This document shows positions 39,101-45,796 of a stretch of 64,000 nt of DNA, one piece after another. The notes below the pieces were generated by a model. It searched no databases and was not told where the DNA came from. It worked only from the letters and a program-made list of their open reading frames with translations. Both the position numbers and the translations under genes were made by a program. The stretch is from Crocinitomicaceae bacterium (lineage in GTDB: Bacteria; Bacteroidota; Bacteroidia; Flavobacteriales_D; Crocinitomicaceae). Location: assembly GCA_016709005.1 (NCBI GenBank), contig JADJEU010000007.1:124001-188000 (forward strand). The letters are read 5' to 3'. Within the stretch, counting starts at the first letter, position 1. Each line of letters begins with the position of its first letter.

Positions 39101-39175
39101 AAAAGAGTTGACGGCTGAGGTTATCAAAATAACCAAAAGCAAAATATTTTTATGGAGAGCTTGTCTGAATGTCAT
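30158..39175 (-). CDS. Giant SprB-repeat surface adhesin with T9SS type B sorting domain
   Basis: A 3005-residue secreted protein. Signal peptide (LLLVILITSAVNSFS), then an N-terminal domain of about 230 residues beginning FFWINDSGNWHDGAHWSLSSGG, which looks like a beta-solenoid of the kind found at the start of many T9SS surface proteins. About 31 SprB-type repeats follow, then an Ig/PKD-like pair (NAGPDSFLCFNDTLTITGAS; DAGPDIDLYPTQTGAIGGQP) and the type B sorting domain (PDGISPDGNGLNDTW...YNRWGELLFESN...DWDGTTKSGKRLPAGTYYYVI, last 100 residues). In F. johnsoniae the related SprB is carried along the cell surface and lets cells glide. This protein is roughly half that size, so gliding or attachment is likely but not proven. 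It is followed by its PorP/SprF partner after 16 bases and preceded by another cargo-PorP pair. Confidence 0.93.
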   Translation of the reverse strand: MTFRQALHKNILLLVILITSAVNSFSKDFFWINDSGNWHDGAHWSLSSGGSPAYEVPGLNDDVYLDKNSFHQNYSEIKIGQDTKIGSLSITSDRYPVIQGKDVHLQVTRSIRASRPFDLNLSEGGYLHLQNSSGSVNELNTFGVKLGSDVIIDGSWNLANHLILHEGFDLQINSGKLTTNGYTLAANSISAVDKPVQLNLSSSSIFSYSAIDLAEAENIGSGAQFFISNGSFTTKDKNTFDDSSWEKVTVICPNPPFQLDLNITSNYNGSPISCNGACDAEITIVASGTVGPFSYSFNNFAGPFTSQTVYPNLCAGTYSIFVTDSSQQPFPGFFATCTASVGFVDPVVISLPPPPFLQPTCPSTCDGMAFTSPSGGTSPLTTFWPNSGETTNNPVGLCTGDNPVIVTDANGCNISDIITILNPPAITPGETITPPSCNGSIDAEILLNPAGGNGGPYTFVWNPIPASGQGTNPGIGFNDGIINVSIFDVDGCQKDTSFLVVDPPVLTITALLAGNALCFGSCDGSASSNPVGGTGGYTFEWFNSVSGLTTGITDQNPNTLCAGSYYVIVTDASGCTDQSNTITINQPTALTANASATDVSCFGVCDGSTNVIIGGGTPGYNFNWTTVPGGAGAGATQSLVGLCPGQYQINATDNNGCPIVPIIVEVFEPTPVSLTLNSTQPTCYDLCDGSATVVGSGGVGGFTYLWAPAPGIGQFTPNATAMCDGVYTMTVTDLNGCFHDTTFTLTNPAVYDISTSQTNLLCFGDINGTIDITVNSGGSGAGYTYTWAPVPPIGQGTPNVSGLSAGLWTVTIEDPLLCDTVLTFNITSPSQLTANASVIANVSCFGDCDASAQVVAAGGTPGYTISWNDPGLQSGLVASNLCDGNFIVTVTDQNLCQATDNITITEPGPFLLDTSYFDIACFDACNATATVTMLGGGAPPYDIIWNDPLIQTTFTAFNLCAGIWTAVVTDQNLCDTIIPFTIVEPTEIVITINSTVSSCFGSCSGSADVIAAGGTGTLTYQWFNALSGLPLAGQTNPIITNLCPGNYYCIVTDDNGCAIQSSTITITELPQITTTTTSIIDATCGVCDGEAVVSAAGGSGGFVFTWVPAPLTGQGTPSVTGLCAGVNTANIIDAAGCTASIAVAINSIAIEVLTLDSVDVSCFGLCDGQAIANYTSIDPPYILEWFDNSTGLTTGIIDNPAANPSTAAGLCEGDYLAVLTNATGCVTTGVITINEPTQITALLVPTNVNCNGDCNGTIDAVAAGGAGGYNYNWSPAPGGGQGTPNAVGLCDGNYTLTVTDANGCSQPFVGTISEPVDVVINSATSTDISCFGANDGTANVAAAGGIPPLNYEWFDCNTGLTTGITTPLASNLAPGVYQVVVTDNNGCFETGPCLPVVEPPSLTATINTSNVNCFGNCDGLVDAAPAGGTAPYFFQWQDEFGANLPGQTNDTLDNVCQGIYNVVVTDFEGCSIAFGPIDMTAPATPWIVTTAFTDPTCDGSCDGTAAVTVLGGNNPPYTYLWNDPFVQVTPNASNLCAGNWSVTISDAGICDTTISFTLVDAPAVMANAAITQNLCFDDCNGIVLANPSGGTLPYTVTWSDGQLGLSAINLCAGPITMSITDGNGCTKDTLINISQPTEMVVNSSFANNSTCGVCNASASVNIVGGVLPYSFDWSPNPGAGDGTNNATGLCPGVVTCTITDQNGCVLVEAFPISDINGEALTMSFTDASCFGVCDGTADAAYLCSDPACTQEWFDATSGLTTGILTSSISNLCAGDYFIEVVNNSLCVTVEPVTISSPTQIIDNATLVPVTCNNDTDGSIVLAPTGGSGAGYTYVWTPVPSNGQGTNQASNIGAGTWTVDITDSDGCTETYSYDVINPTPITILSTPTDPSCAVACNGTISVLVAGGYGGFAYQWTSGGAPLIGETGPLIANLCSGNYNLDVTDLNGCTVNMPADITLSEPVPVTSPISGTDVLCFGDCSGTATVIPAGGFPPYIVNWYDASTGALIGQTGTTATNLCTGDYFAVITDNNGCNFTTPTQTINEPTQLTNTLTLTDATCFGFCDGTGSLVLAGGTLPYSYEWLDIMGNAIPGGTSAAVNSMCEGNYTIEGTDANGCSTGVLFAVIGGFPEITANVFSNNANCGVADGNATVFANGGNPPYTYQWLDNLMVPIGGATNSVLTNVFAGTYFVEVSDLNSCNQLFQADISNFSSTTIVFDNITDPTCAGSSDGSIAITVSSLNPPLTYSWNPGGLIAEDPIGLIAGTYTVQVTDATGCINFFNTTLNDPTPITIISSSTPSDCGQCNGTIDLVVGGGTSPLATLWNNGLSGNSITGLCSGVYEAQVTDANGCIVLENVDVANTGGLTGDQVVTGITCAGSCNGQIIVSGQGGTPPYSYLWLHDASTSDSQSGLCAGNYFVTITDATGCSVNIQVDLLDPNPITAVATMANPACLASDGSISVISANGNLPHTYSWDAGPITPAIGGLSAGIYTLTITDASGCTMDFVYGLNNASAAAIVLVTNDVSCYNQCDGTIDTLELIGGTAPFGFDWLNATGTSTGISTALINNLCEGDYTLQVTDASGCVSFQTATITEPDTILLNPLFIINPNCNNVCDGQIISNPIGGTLPFTFIWDDPALQSTFNASNLCLGNYTVQITDANGCQVSQAGSIIEPTPIVITTNAITNAACLNSSDGGIDISASGGTPGYTYEWISQTMTDTITTEDLSNVPPMSYYLTVTDANGCIEQDTISIDTLLVVLANAGPDSFLCFNDTLTITGASNIPGAVIYTWYDSLGTFLIDSTVLQIPPVLPGTTAFILEVNFSGCTHTDTVIITMNNQLVVDAGPDIDLYPTQTGAIGGQPTTAINNTVLWSPSTYLNSDTLFNPTVMLPQVSTTYFVTATDSNGCSVTDSVYVEVLPNIVIPDGISPDGNGLNDTWILEFLDQYPGVSIKINVYNRWGELLFESNETYNDDWDGTTKSGKRLPAGTYYYVIDIDHPDFPEPFTGPITIMW
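30905..38375 (-). repeat. About 31 tandem SprB-type repeats, near 240 bases each
   Basis: Reading the giant adhesin, I counted 31 units with the pattern xCfGxCDGxaxvxxxGGtxPYxxxW...NLCaGxYxVxVTDxNGC...ItixEP. They start at about residue 270 and end near 2760, giving a mean period of about 80 residues. Each unit has paired Cys, which may form disulfides. Units differ in sequence, mostly by 40-70% of positions by eye, so these are ancient rather than freshly duplicated. A few unusual units recur seven units apart. Confidence 0.85.
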
Positions 39176-39284
39176 AATACGTCAATTAAAAGTATTGCAA
39201 CTGCTCTTTGGTTGGTTTGATTTTCGAAGTTGTTTTCAACGGCTTCTTATTCATAAACGAGTTATTCTTTCTAAAGGTTGTTTG

Positions 39285-40229
39285 TCATTCAAATGCAGGG
39301 CAATCAGTTGTGTTTGAATTTCCATAATTTGAGCATGAGTTAAACCCACCTGTGATTTCATGCGAATACCACATGTCACCGGCAAGTTTGGAAATCACAA
39401 AATCAAATGAATATCCAATTGAAACAAAATTGAAAAGTTTTACTCTGACTTGTGCGGTGATCGCATCAGTTCTTCTTAAACCTATACCAAAAGAGAATTT
39501 GTTGTCTTTGTCCACAACAGCACTTAAATGAAAGTCCATAGGTGTGTTTTTGGTTTTGAGTACAAAAAGTGAAGGTATGATTACCCAGGTTGATTTTAAT
39601 CTGAAACTCCTTCCGGCGGTGAAATAGAAATGACGTTGAAAGTTGTTATTATTCCCAACCCCCTTCATGGTTTGACCATAGAGATTGTGAATAGACAGAC
39701 CAAAATAAGTTCGTTTATCTGCGAGCCAAAGACCAGCTTTACCATCTGGAAATACTAAGAAGCTTGGGCTTGAATTGGGAATCGATGGATCATAAACCTC
39801 TGTAGTGAGATCCTGCACATTAAAAACCGATTGTTTAACGCCTAGTGAAGTTCCAAATGATAATTTCCAGTTTCGATTAATGGGCATATGAATTGCGTAG
39901 GCAACCTCGGCTTGTAAAAATGAAAATGGACCAAATACGTCGCGCTTTATCTGAATACCAACTCCATGTTTTGGCCCATATGAGTTTCTGCCCTTTTTGC
40001 TGAAATGAATAGGGGCGTGCGCGTTTACAAATCCTGTTTCTGGTGCGCCCGGTATGCCAACCCATTGAAAGCGATAGCCGGTTCGAATATCTATACAAGC
40101 TTTGGTTCCCGCAACCGCTGGATTAAATGCAAATTGATTGTATTCGTATTGAGTATAGTGTTCAGTTTGTTGTGCAAATGCGGAATTAATTGCGCCAAAA
40201 GTTACTATGAGAAAAATCTTTTTGAACAT
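39285..40229 (-). CDS. PorP/SprF-family type IX secretion membrane protein
   Basis: A 314-residue outer-membrane barrel with a signal peptide (IVTFGAINSAFAQQ) and the family opening EHYTQYEYNQFAFNPAVAGTKACIDIRTGYRFQW. It starts 4 bases after the stop of the 427-residue cargo gene and is followed 109 bases later by the giant adhesin. It is the third PorP/SprF protein in the window. They share the fold and opening motif but differ strongly in sequence, which fits each one serving its own cargo. Confidence 0.92.
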   Translation of the reverse strand: MFKKIFLIVTFGAINSAFAQQTEHYTQYEYNQFAFNPAVAGTKACIDIRTGYRFQWVGIPGAPETGFVNAHAPIHFSKKGRNSYGPKHGVGIQIKRDVFGPFSFLQAEVAYAIHMPINRNWKLSFGTSLGVKQSVFNVQDLTTEVYDPSIPNSSPSFLVFPDGKAGLWLADKRTYFGLSIHNLYGQTMKGVGNNNNFQRHFYFTAGRSFRLKSTWVIIPSLFVLKTKNTPMDFHLSAVVDKDNKFSFGIGLRRTDAITAQVRVKLFNFVSIGYSFDFVISKLAGDMWYSHEITGGFNSCSNYGNSNTTDCPAFE

Positions 40230-40233
40230 ATCA

Positions 40234-41517
40234 CTATCTGATAATTGTTACTGAGCCTTTATAGATTGGATCATCGCCTTCAATCAGATCAATGACATAG
40301 AAGTAAGTTGAGGCCGGAAGTGGTTTTTCACCTTTGTTGTGCAGTGTGCCATCCCACCATTTATCCGGAGCGCTGTACGAAACGGTTTCGTATACTATCT
40401 GACCAGATCGATCATAGATAGTGACCTTCATGTTTTCAAATTGAGAACTATTTCTGATCACCCACGTGTCGTTGATGTCATCGCCATTGGGCGTGAAGGA
40501 AGAATAAATTGTGATTATTTCACCTACAAAAACATTGACGCTGTCTGTTGCGGTGCACGCCCCATTTGTTACAGTCAGGAAATAAGTTGTGGTAGCTGCA
40601 GGACTTGCAATTGGTGTTAAGCTGGTGCTGCTCGTCAGAGAGCTTGCCGGAGTCCAACTTGCTAAGCCTGTTCCGCTTCCATCTAACATTACCTGATCTC
40701 CTTCGGCAATAAATTTATCAGGGCCCGCATTGGCGCTGATGGGTGTAATTTCAAAATAGATACTGTCTGTTGTGTCTGAAACTGTACATATTAAATCAGA
40801 TTCAAAAATTAATTTGAGATAGCCTGTTCCGGATAAATTAATCGCGTCAAACGTTGCTTGTGTTGGTGAAGAAGAGATGAGTGCATTGTTGAAATACCAG
40901 TTGAAATTTACTGTATCGCTTGCGTTAGTAATTGTTGAAGATACGATTTCACTTTCTCCTTCACAGAGGACAGTATTTGCTGCAGCAATTGAAGCTGTTG
41001 GTGTTGTTTGTTCTACTCCATCGCCAGAAATTGAAATATCAAAATCACATTGGGCGGCTTGCGTTACGCCTGCACCAGTTGCAATTCCGTTAATCAGAAA
41101 ATAATACGTTTTATTTGGCAATAAAAGTGCTGCGGATGTTACGCTGAAGTCTGTTGATCCACCCGCACACGCCGAGGCGATGACATAGGTTAAATTTGAA
41201 CAAGGTGTTGGTGCATCAAGTATCTGCGCCGTGATTTGCTGCCCCATGGTGATATCGGCATTGAAACTCAGATTAGAGACATTAATCGTAACTGAACCCC
41301 CATCAGAATCTGTCGTGAATTTGTACCAGACACTCGCAGCAGAAACAGAGCAGAAATTATAGTCAGTGGCTCCAGCTGAAGTGGCTCCAGTTGTGGTGCC
41401 GTTCAGCGTTACATTTGGACACAGCTGCTCTGCGTTGATACAATTGTCATTAGATGGTTGCGCAAAAGCAGCCGAACTCATCAGCACACAACCACATAAT
41501 AAATCGTTTAATTTCAT
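40234..41517 (-). CDS. T9SS type B cargo protein with Ig-like domain
   Basis: A 427-residue secreted protein: signal peptide (to about AFAQ), an N-terminal domain opening PSNDNCINAEQLCPNVTLNGTTTGA that resembles pre-peptidase C-type beta-sandwich domains (about 20-170), an Ig/PKD-like domain (SIAAANTVLCEGESEIVSS), a second short one (ANAGPDKFIAEGDQVMLDGSG), and the type B sorting domain (SSFTPNGDDINDTWVIRN...YDRSGQIVYETV...WWDGTLHNKGEKPLPASTYFYVI). The PorP/SprF partner follows by 4 bases. First gene of the leftward surface locus. Ligand or function unknown. Confidence 0.88.
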   Translation of the reverse strand: MKLNDLLCGCVLMSSAAFAQPSNDNCINAEQLCPNVTLNGTTTGATSAGATDYNFCSVSAASVWYKFTTDSDGGSVTINVSNLSFNADITMGQQITAQILDAPTPCSNLTYVIASACAGGSTDFSVTSAALLLPNKTYYFLINGIATGAGVTQAAQCDFDISISGDGVEQTTPTASIAAANTVLCEGESEIVSSTITNASDTVNFNWYFNNALISSSPTQATFDAINLSGTGYLKLIFESDLICTVSDTTDSIYFEITPISANAGPDKFIAEGDQVMLDGSGTGLASWTPASSLTSSTSLTPIASPAATTTYFLTVTNGACTATDSVNVFVGEIITIYSSFTPNGDDINDTWVIRNSSQFENMKVTIYDRSGQIVYETVSYSAPDKWWDGTLHNKGEKPLPASTYFYVIDLIEGDDPIYKGSVTIIR

Positions 41518-41691
41518 AGTGTCTGGAAGAATTGAGACAAGGTAAATATAGGGAAATAATTAACAAGATTTGAACAGCTGTCTTTTTTATTCAATAACGA
41601 GACTTTCGTATGAATCGTTAAAACAAGGTGACGAAAATGATAAATGGATTAAAGCGCGTCTCACTTGTAAGAAAGGAAAATCATTGAGTGA

Positions 41692-44034
41692 TCAGATGCG
41701 AATGCCCATAACGCAAACATCATCAACCTGTTCAAGCAAATTTTTCCATGTTTCAAAGGTCTCGAAAATCTTTTTCTTTTGCTCTTGCATCGGAACATCT
41801 TTCAGCGACACAAAAAGTTCACGCATGGTGGATGCTTTTAATTTTTTTCCTTTATCACCGCCAAATTGATCTGCAAATCCATCACTGAACATATATAAAC
41901 AGTCTCCTTCGGCAAATTCAATTTCGTGATTGGTGAAAGGTTTTCCGTATTCAAATTTGCCAATCGGCTGTTTGTCTGCTTTTATTTCAATTATTTCTGA
42001 AGAGTCTTTTCTTAAAATCCAAAGTGGATTGTGGGCGCCAGACCATTGTGCTTTACCTTTTTCGCGATCAATAGAGATAAATGAAATATCCATTCCATCT
42101 TTCACCTCGTGATTAGACATCTCAAAAGTTTCGACAATAAGCTCACGCAGTTTATCCAAAATGGAGGATGGTTTTCGTAAGCCAAATTCTTTCACACAAC
42201 GGTTCAAGCCATTTGCGCCAACCACACTTACCATAGCGCCGGGAACACCATGACCAGTGCAATCGGCAACCGCAAGAATTACATTTGAACCTTTCACATC
42301 CATCCAATAAAAATCACCGCTCACGATGTCTTTTGGTTTGAATAGAACAAAACTGTCATCAAACTTTTCACGAATTTTTGATTCAGGTGGAATGATAGCA
42401 GATTGAAGGCGCAGCGCATAATTGATGGAGTCAACAATCTCGCGATTTTTTTCTTCCACCATTTCTTTTTGATGTTGAATTTCTTGCGTACGCTCGTTTA
42501 CTTTTTCTTCAAGATTGTGATTGATATCATTCAATTCATCCACCATGTTTTTAATGGAGTGTTGCATATCATTAAAGCTTTGTGAAAGCATTCCAATCTC
42601 ATCTTTTCCTAAAATGTCTATGTGTACGTTCAGGTTTCCAGCGGCTAATTCTTGTGCTTTTCCTGTAAGTAACTTAATTGGTTTGGTGATTTTTTTTGAG
42701 ATAATAATTGAGGCAAAAATGATCGCAATAAATAATCCAATAAAAACGATAATGATGTTTTTTCGCAGATCGTATACATGCGCAAAGGCTTCGTCTTTAT
42801 CTATTTCACTCATTATCACCCAGTGCATATCTCTTATTTTAAGAGGCTTGTAAGATGATAAAACGGGTACACCACGGTAGTCGTTAAAAATGCGCGCATC
42901 TGTTTTTCCTTCAAGAGCGGCGACGGTTCCTTCGGTTTTGACTTCTTGTAAACCAATTGTACTTTCAAAGTTTTTGATTTTTGTAATCGTTGATTCAGGT
43001 GTGCCAATCTCTTCAATCATCTTGAAATAATTTTCTTCATCTTCGATAAAAAAGCGGGACTGATTTCGTAAGGTATAATCATCTGCAACAATATACGTTT
43101 CACCACTCTGACCAAGTCCTACATTGGCCCATTCATGGCGATTGGTCATGATTTCGTTGATCTGATCAATAGGCATTTGAAAAATAAGTACGCCCAATTT
43201 TTTGCCCGCATCGTCAAAGATTGGTGATGCAATAAATGAAGCAGGTGCATTGTAGGATGGATGATACGATTCAAAATCTACAACCTTCACAAAGTCTTTG
43301 TGATCGGCGTCTTTGGCTAGTTTGAAAGCTTCTGCAATATTGGTGTTTGCATAAGGTCCATCTAGTAAGGACGTCCCAAAATCAACTTCTTTATAAACTG
43401 AGTAAACAATATTTCCGGTCTCATGATCTACTAAAAAAATGTCGTAATATTTAAATTTTTCAAGATAACTTCTGATCAGCGGGTGATAGATTTTATGTGC
43501 TTTGCTGTACGCACTGCTGTCGGGTGCGTGATGTAAATAATGTTTTGTTCCAACTTCATTTTCATTGTTTGCGATGTATAAGTCTTGCAGAATTTTTTCA
43601 TTCAGATTTTTAGGAATGTATGTTTCTGCCATCGGGTTGCTATCCAGATTCCTTTTTAATCTGGGTAAAAATTCAGACTCGTAATATTTTGTCAATCTGA
43701 AATCAAGACTTTGAATTTCACTCTCTGAATAATTTAAGTCGGATTGCAGGTTGTCGAAGCCCATTTTGAAATCACGCATGGCCTCAATGATGGTATGATC
43801 TTCAGAGAAAGTGACAATTTGATTTTCAATCTGACTAAAATAATCTTCAATTTGCGTAGCCTTCATTTCACGCACCGCTGTCAGACGATTAAATGATTCT
43901 GTTTCTAGTGATTTTTTTCCTTTGAAGTACGATAGAAAACCAATTACGGTAATGGATGTAAACGCAATCACAAAAAAGGCTAAGGTCAGCTTGGCATTTA
44001 TTTTTAGTGAAGATATTTTTTCGATAAGGCCCAC
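41692..44034 (-). CDS. Cache-HAMP-SpoIIE/PP2C-type serine phosphatase
   Basis: About 780 residues from a GTG at 44034. The frame continues up to a TTG at 44082, but the stretch before the GTG is unlike a membrane-protein start. First membrane helix (LTLAFFVIAFTSITVIGFLSYF, about 14-35), a long periplasmic dCache-type ligand-binding region (about 36-415, including FRLTKYYESEFLPRL and HEWANVGLGQSGETYIVADD), a second helix (about 422-447), HAMP (KPIKLLTGKAQELAAGN), a coiled coil and a SpoIIE phosphatase (KDIVSGDFYWMD, DCTGHGVPGAMVS, DGMDISF, SDGFADQFGG). dCache domains usually bind small amines, amino acids or organic acids. Divergent from the STAS-like/histidine kinase pair with about 100 bases between starts. 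Confidence 0.88.
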   Translation of the reverse strand: MGLIEKISSLKINAKLTLAFFVIAFTSITVIGFLSYFKGKKSLETESFNRLTAVREMKATQIEDYFSQIENQIVTFSEDHTIIEAMRDFKMGFDNLQSDLNYSESEIQSLDFRLTKYYESEFLPRLKRNLDSNPMAETYIPKNLNEKILQDLYIANNENEVGTKHYLHHAPDSSAYSKAHKIYHPLIRSYLEKFKYYDIFLVDHETGNIVYSVYKEVDFGTSLLDGPYANTNIAEAFKLAKDADHKDFVKVVDFESYHPSYNAPASFIASPIFDDAGKKLGVLIFQMPIDQINEIMTNRHEWANVGLGQSGETYIVADDYTLRNQSRFFIEDEENYFKMIEEIGTPESTITKIKNFESTIGLQEVKTEGTVAALEGKTDARIFNDYRGVPVLSSYKPLKIRDMHWVIMSEIDKDEAFAHVYDLRKNIIIVFIGLFIAIIFASIIISKKITKPIKLLTGKAQELAAGNLNVHIDILGKDEIGMLSQSFNDMQHSIKNMVDELNDINHNLEEKVNERTQEIQHQKEMVEEKNREIVDSINYALRLQSAIIPPESKIREKFDDSFVLFKPKDIVSGDFYWMDVKGSNVILAVADCTGHGVPGAMVSVVGANGLNRCVKEFGLRKPSSILDKLRELIVETFEMSNHEVKDGMDISFISIDREKGKAQWSGAHNPLWILRKDSSEIIEIKADKQPIGKFEYGKPFTNHEIEFAEGDCLYMFSDGFADQFGGDKGKKLKASTMRELFVSLKDVPMQEQKKKIFETFETWKNLLEQVDDVCVMGIRI

Positions 44035-44135
44035 AGCTAATTTATAATGTGTAGATAATGAAACAAATATAGAACAAAACAAGAAATGCCATTTTTAATA
44101 CTGACGACATATGAAAAAAGAAACTATTTTTAGGG

Positions 44136-44552
44136 ATGCAAATTCCGTCAGAAAATGTGCTGGAACTTAGGACCTATCATACCTGGATGGGCAAGGACAA
44201 CATTGCCAGAACCTGCGTTAAAGACGGTGCTGAAATTGTTTTGGAAGACGCAAAAGCAAATTCAGTTGCGGTATGTAGTTTAGCTGGGCCTGAAAAATTT
44301 GCGCTGATTGTAGATACCCGAAAAATCAAGTCCATCACAAAAGAAGCAAGAGACCATTTTTCGTTAAATGGCCGTGAATCCAGAGTAATTGCGTTTGCTA
44401 TTTTGATTGAATCGCCTCTCAGCCGGATAATCGGAAATTTTTTCATGGGTTTAAATAAACCACGTGTACCGGTTAAGTTATTTAACGAGGAGGCAAGGGC
44501 TGTTGAGTGGTGTCAGCATCAAATTCCGAAAGCTTATTCAGATGAAAAATGA
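44136..44552 (+). CDS. STAS/SEC14-like regulatory protein
   Basis: A 138-residue cytoplasmic protein, no signal peptide. The pattern (LRTYHTWMGKDNIARTCVKDGAEIVLEDAK, then FALIVDTRKIKSITKEARDHFS and a helix ending VEWCQHQI) fits the small STAS/SEC14-like proteins (I believe the DUF7793 group) common in Bacteroidota. STAS proteins are the usual substrates of SpoIIE phosphatases, so the divergent phosphatase at 41.7-44.0 kb is a natural partner. A phosphoserine site is not evident by eye. It overlaps the histidine kinase gene by 11 bases, so the two are co-translated. Confidence 0.68.
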   Translation: MQIPSENVLELRTYHTWMGKDNIARTCVKDGAEIVLEDAKANSVAVCSLAGPEKFALIVDTRKIKSITKEARDHFSLNGRESRVIAFAILIESPLSRIIGNFFMGLNKPRVPVKLFNEEARAVEWCQHQIPKAYSDEK

Positions 44553-45312
44553 CCCGCGCGTAAACGATATTCTGGAGGCAATTATGTCTCTGGCGCGGTT
44601 GGATTTTTCCAAGAAAATTCCAATCGATGATCAGGCGGATTCACTTACGGCTATTGCTGCCGGTGTCAATATGCTGGGTGAAGAGTTGCGTGAAAACGTG
44701 GTGTCGTTGAAAGAGAAGGAGCAACTTTTGAAAGAGCTTCACCATCGTGTAAAAAACAACATGCAAATAATTATCAGTATGTTGAAATTGCAAACGGTGA
44801 ATGAAGATAATGCGCGTTTGCTTGCGTTGGTTCAGGACAGTCAAAACCGCATCAGTGCAATGGCGCTTGTGCACGAAATGCTTTACAGCACGAAGGATTT
44901 TGTTTTTACACAGCTCAAAGAATATGTTGATTTTCTGGCTACCAGTTTGTTCATGTCTTATGCCCCGCCTGAACACCAAATTGAAATGGAACTGGATATT
45001 GACACCGAGATTTATTTTGAAATTGATTACATGATTCCGCTTGGTTTGATCCTGAACGAAATGATGAGCAATTCACTCAAACATGCTTTTCCAAATGCCA
45101 CTGGAAAAATCAGGATAACAGCACGTGTTGACGAAGACGGGAAACATCACATCGGCTATTCAGATAACGGAAAAGGCCTGCCTTCAAATTTTGATTTGCG
45201 TCAATCAGAAAGCTTAGGAATGCAGCTCATTGTGATGCTCACGGAGCAATTGGATGGTGAAGTAGCAATCAAAATGGAAAACGGATTAAGCTATGAATTA
45301 CGGTTTTTCTGA
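44542..45312 (+). CDS. Soluble HisKA_2-family histidine kinase
   Basis: A 256-residue kinase when started at ATG 44542, inside the end of the previous gene. The open frame extends further upstream, but only through sequence already coding for that gene. The N-terminus resembles a soluble HAMP-like stretch (ILEAIMSLARLDFSKKIPIDDQ). The phosphorylation site is the His pair in KELHHRVKNNMQIIISMLKLQ (about residue 68). The ATPase domain has the N box LNEMMSNSLKHAF and G box YSDNGKGLP. No membrane helix and no sensor domain, so the input likely comes from the STAS-like partner. No response-regulator gene is in the window. Confidence 0.87.
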   Translation: MKNDPRVNDILEAIMSLARLDFSKKIPIDDQADSLTAIAAGVNMLGEELRENVVSLKEKEQLLKELHHRVKNNMQIIISMLKLQTVNEDNARLLALVQDSQNRISAMALVHEMLYSTKDFVFTQLKEYVDFLATSLFMSYAPPEHQIEMELDIDTEIYFEIDYMIPLGLILNEMMSNSLKHAFPNATGKIRITARVDEDGKHHIGYSDNGKGLPSNFDLRQSESLGMQLIVMLTEQLDGEVAIKMENGLSYELRFF

Positions 45313-45332
45313 CAGTTTATTCTAAAGAAAAC

Positions 45333-45722
45333 TTAGTATAAATAATCTGTAAGAATTAAACTGGCAAAAATCATACTCAGCCCTATTGCAGTAATGATCA
45401 CCATAGCGATCACCTCTTTTGCAGGATAATACTGCTCAACATCTTTGCCATCATTTCCAGTAACAGTTAGTGAAATATTTTCCCCCGCCTTCGCTTTCGA
45501 TTTCAGCAAAATTTTCTTTTCGTGTTTTATACTTTGATGGAAGTATTCGACTTTTGCGTGTGGTACTTTTCGCTGTGAAATGTTGCTTGCATATTCATAC
45601 GGCTCGTTTGTTACTTCGATGATTCGGGCATCATGAATACGTGGGCGTTTGGAACTTTGAAAGAATTTGATCAGCAGAAATACTGCTAAAGCACAAAGAA
45701 AAACTCCTGCAAAAAAAAGCAT
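45333..45722 (-). CDS. DUF3592-like two-helix membrane protein
   Basis: A 129-residue protein with one membrane helix at the N-terminus (FFAGVFLCALAVFLLIKFF) and one at the C-terminus (VIAMVIITAIGLSMIFASLIL), flanking a beta-rich soluble domain (RIHDARIIEVTNEPYEYA, KVEYFHQSIKHEKKILL) like those of DUF3592 proteins. Function is unknown. It is convergent with the histidine kinase gene, with about 20 bases between them, and is separated from the DUF3127 gene by a terminator. Confidence 0.62.
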   Translation of the reverse strand: MLFFAGVFLCALAVFLLIKFFQSSKRPRIHDARIIEVTNEPYEYASNISQRKVPHAKVEYFHQSIKHEKKILLKSKAKAGENISLTVTGNDGKDVEQYYPAKEVIAMVIITAIGLSMIFASLILTDYLY

Positions 45723-45742
45723 AATAGAACTAGTTTAAGATG

Positions 45743-45772
45743 AAAAAAACCCGATGCGAATGACACCGGGTT
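45743..45772 (-). terminator. Rho-independent terminator after the DUF3127 gene
   Basis: On the minus strand a 9-bp stem, AACCCGGTG/CATCGGGTT with one G-T pair, encloses a 7-base loop and is followed by seven or more T. It lies 25 bases after the DUF3127 stop. Confidence 0.78.
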
Positions 45773-45796
45773 ATAATTATTTAATTTGAATTCAGT

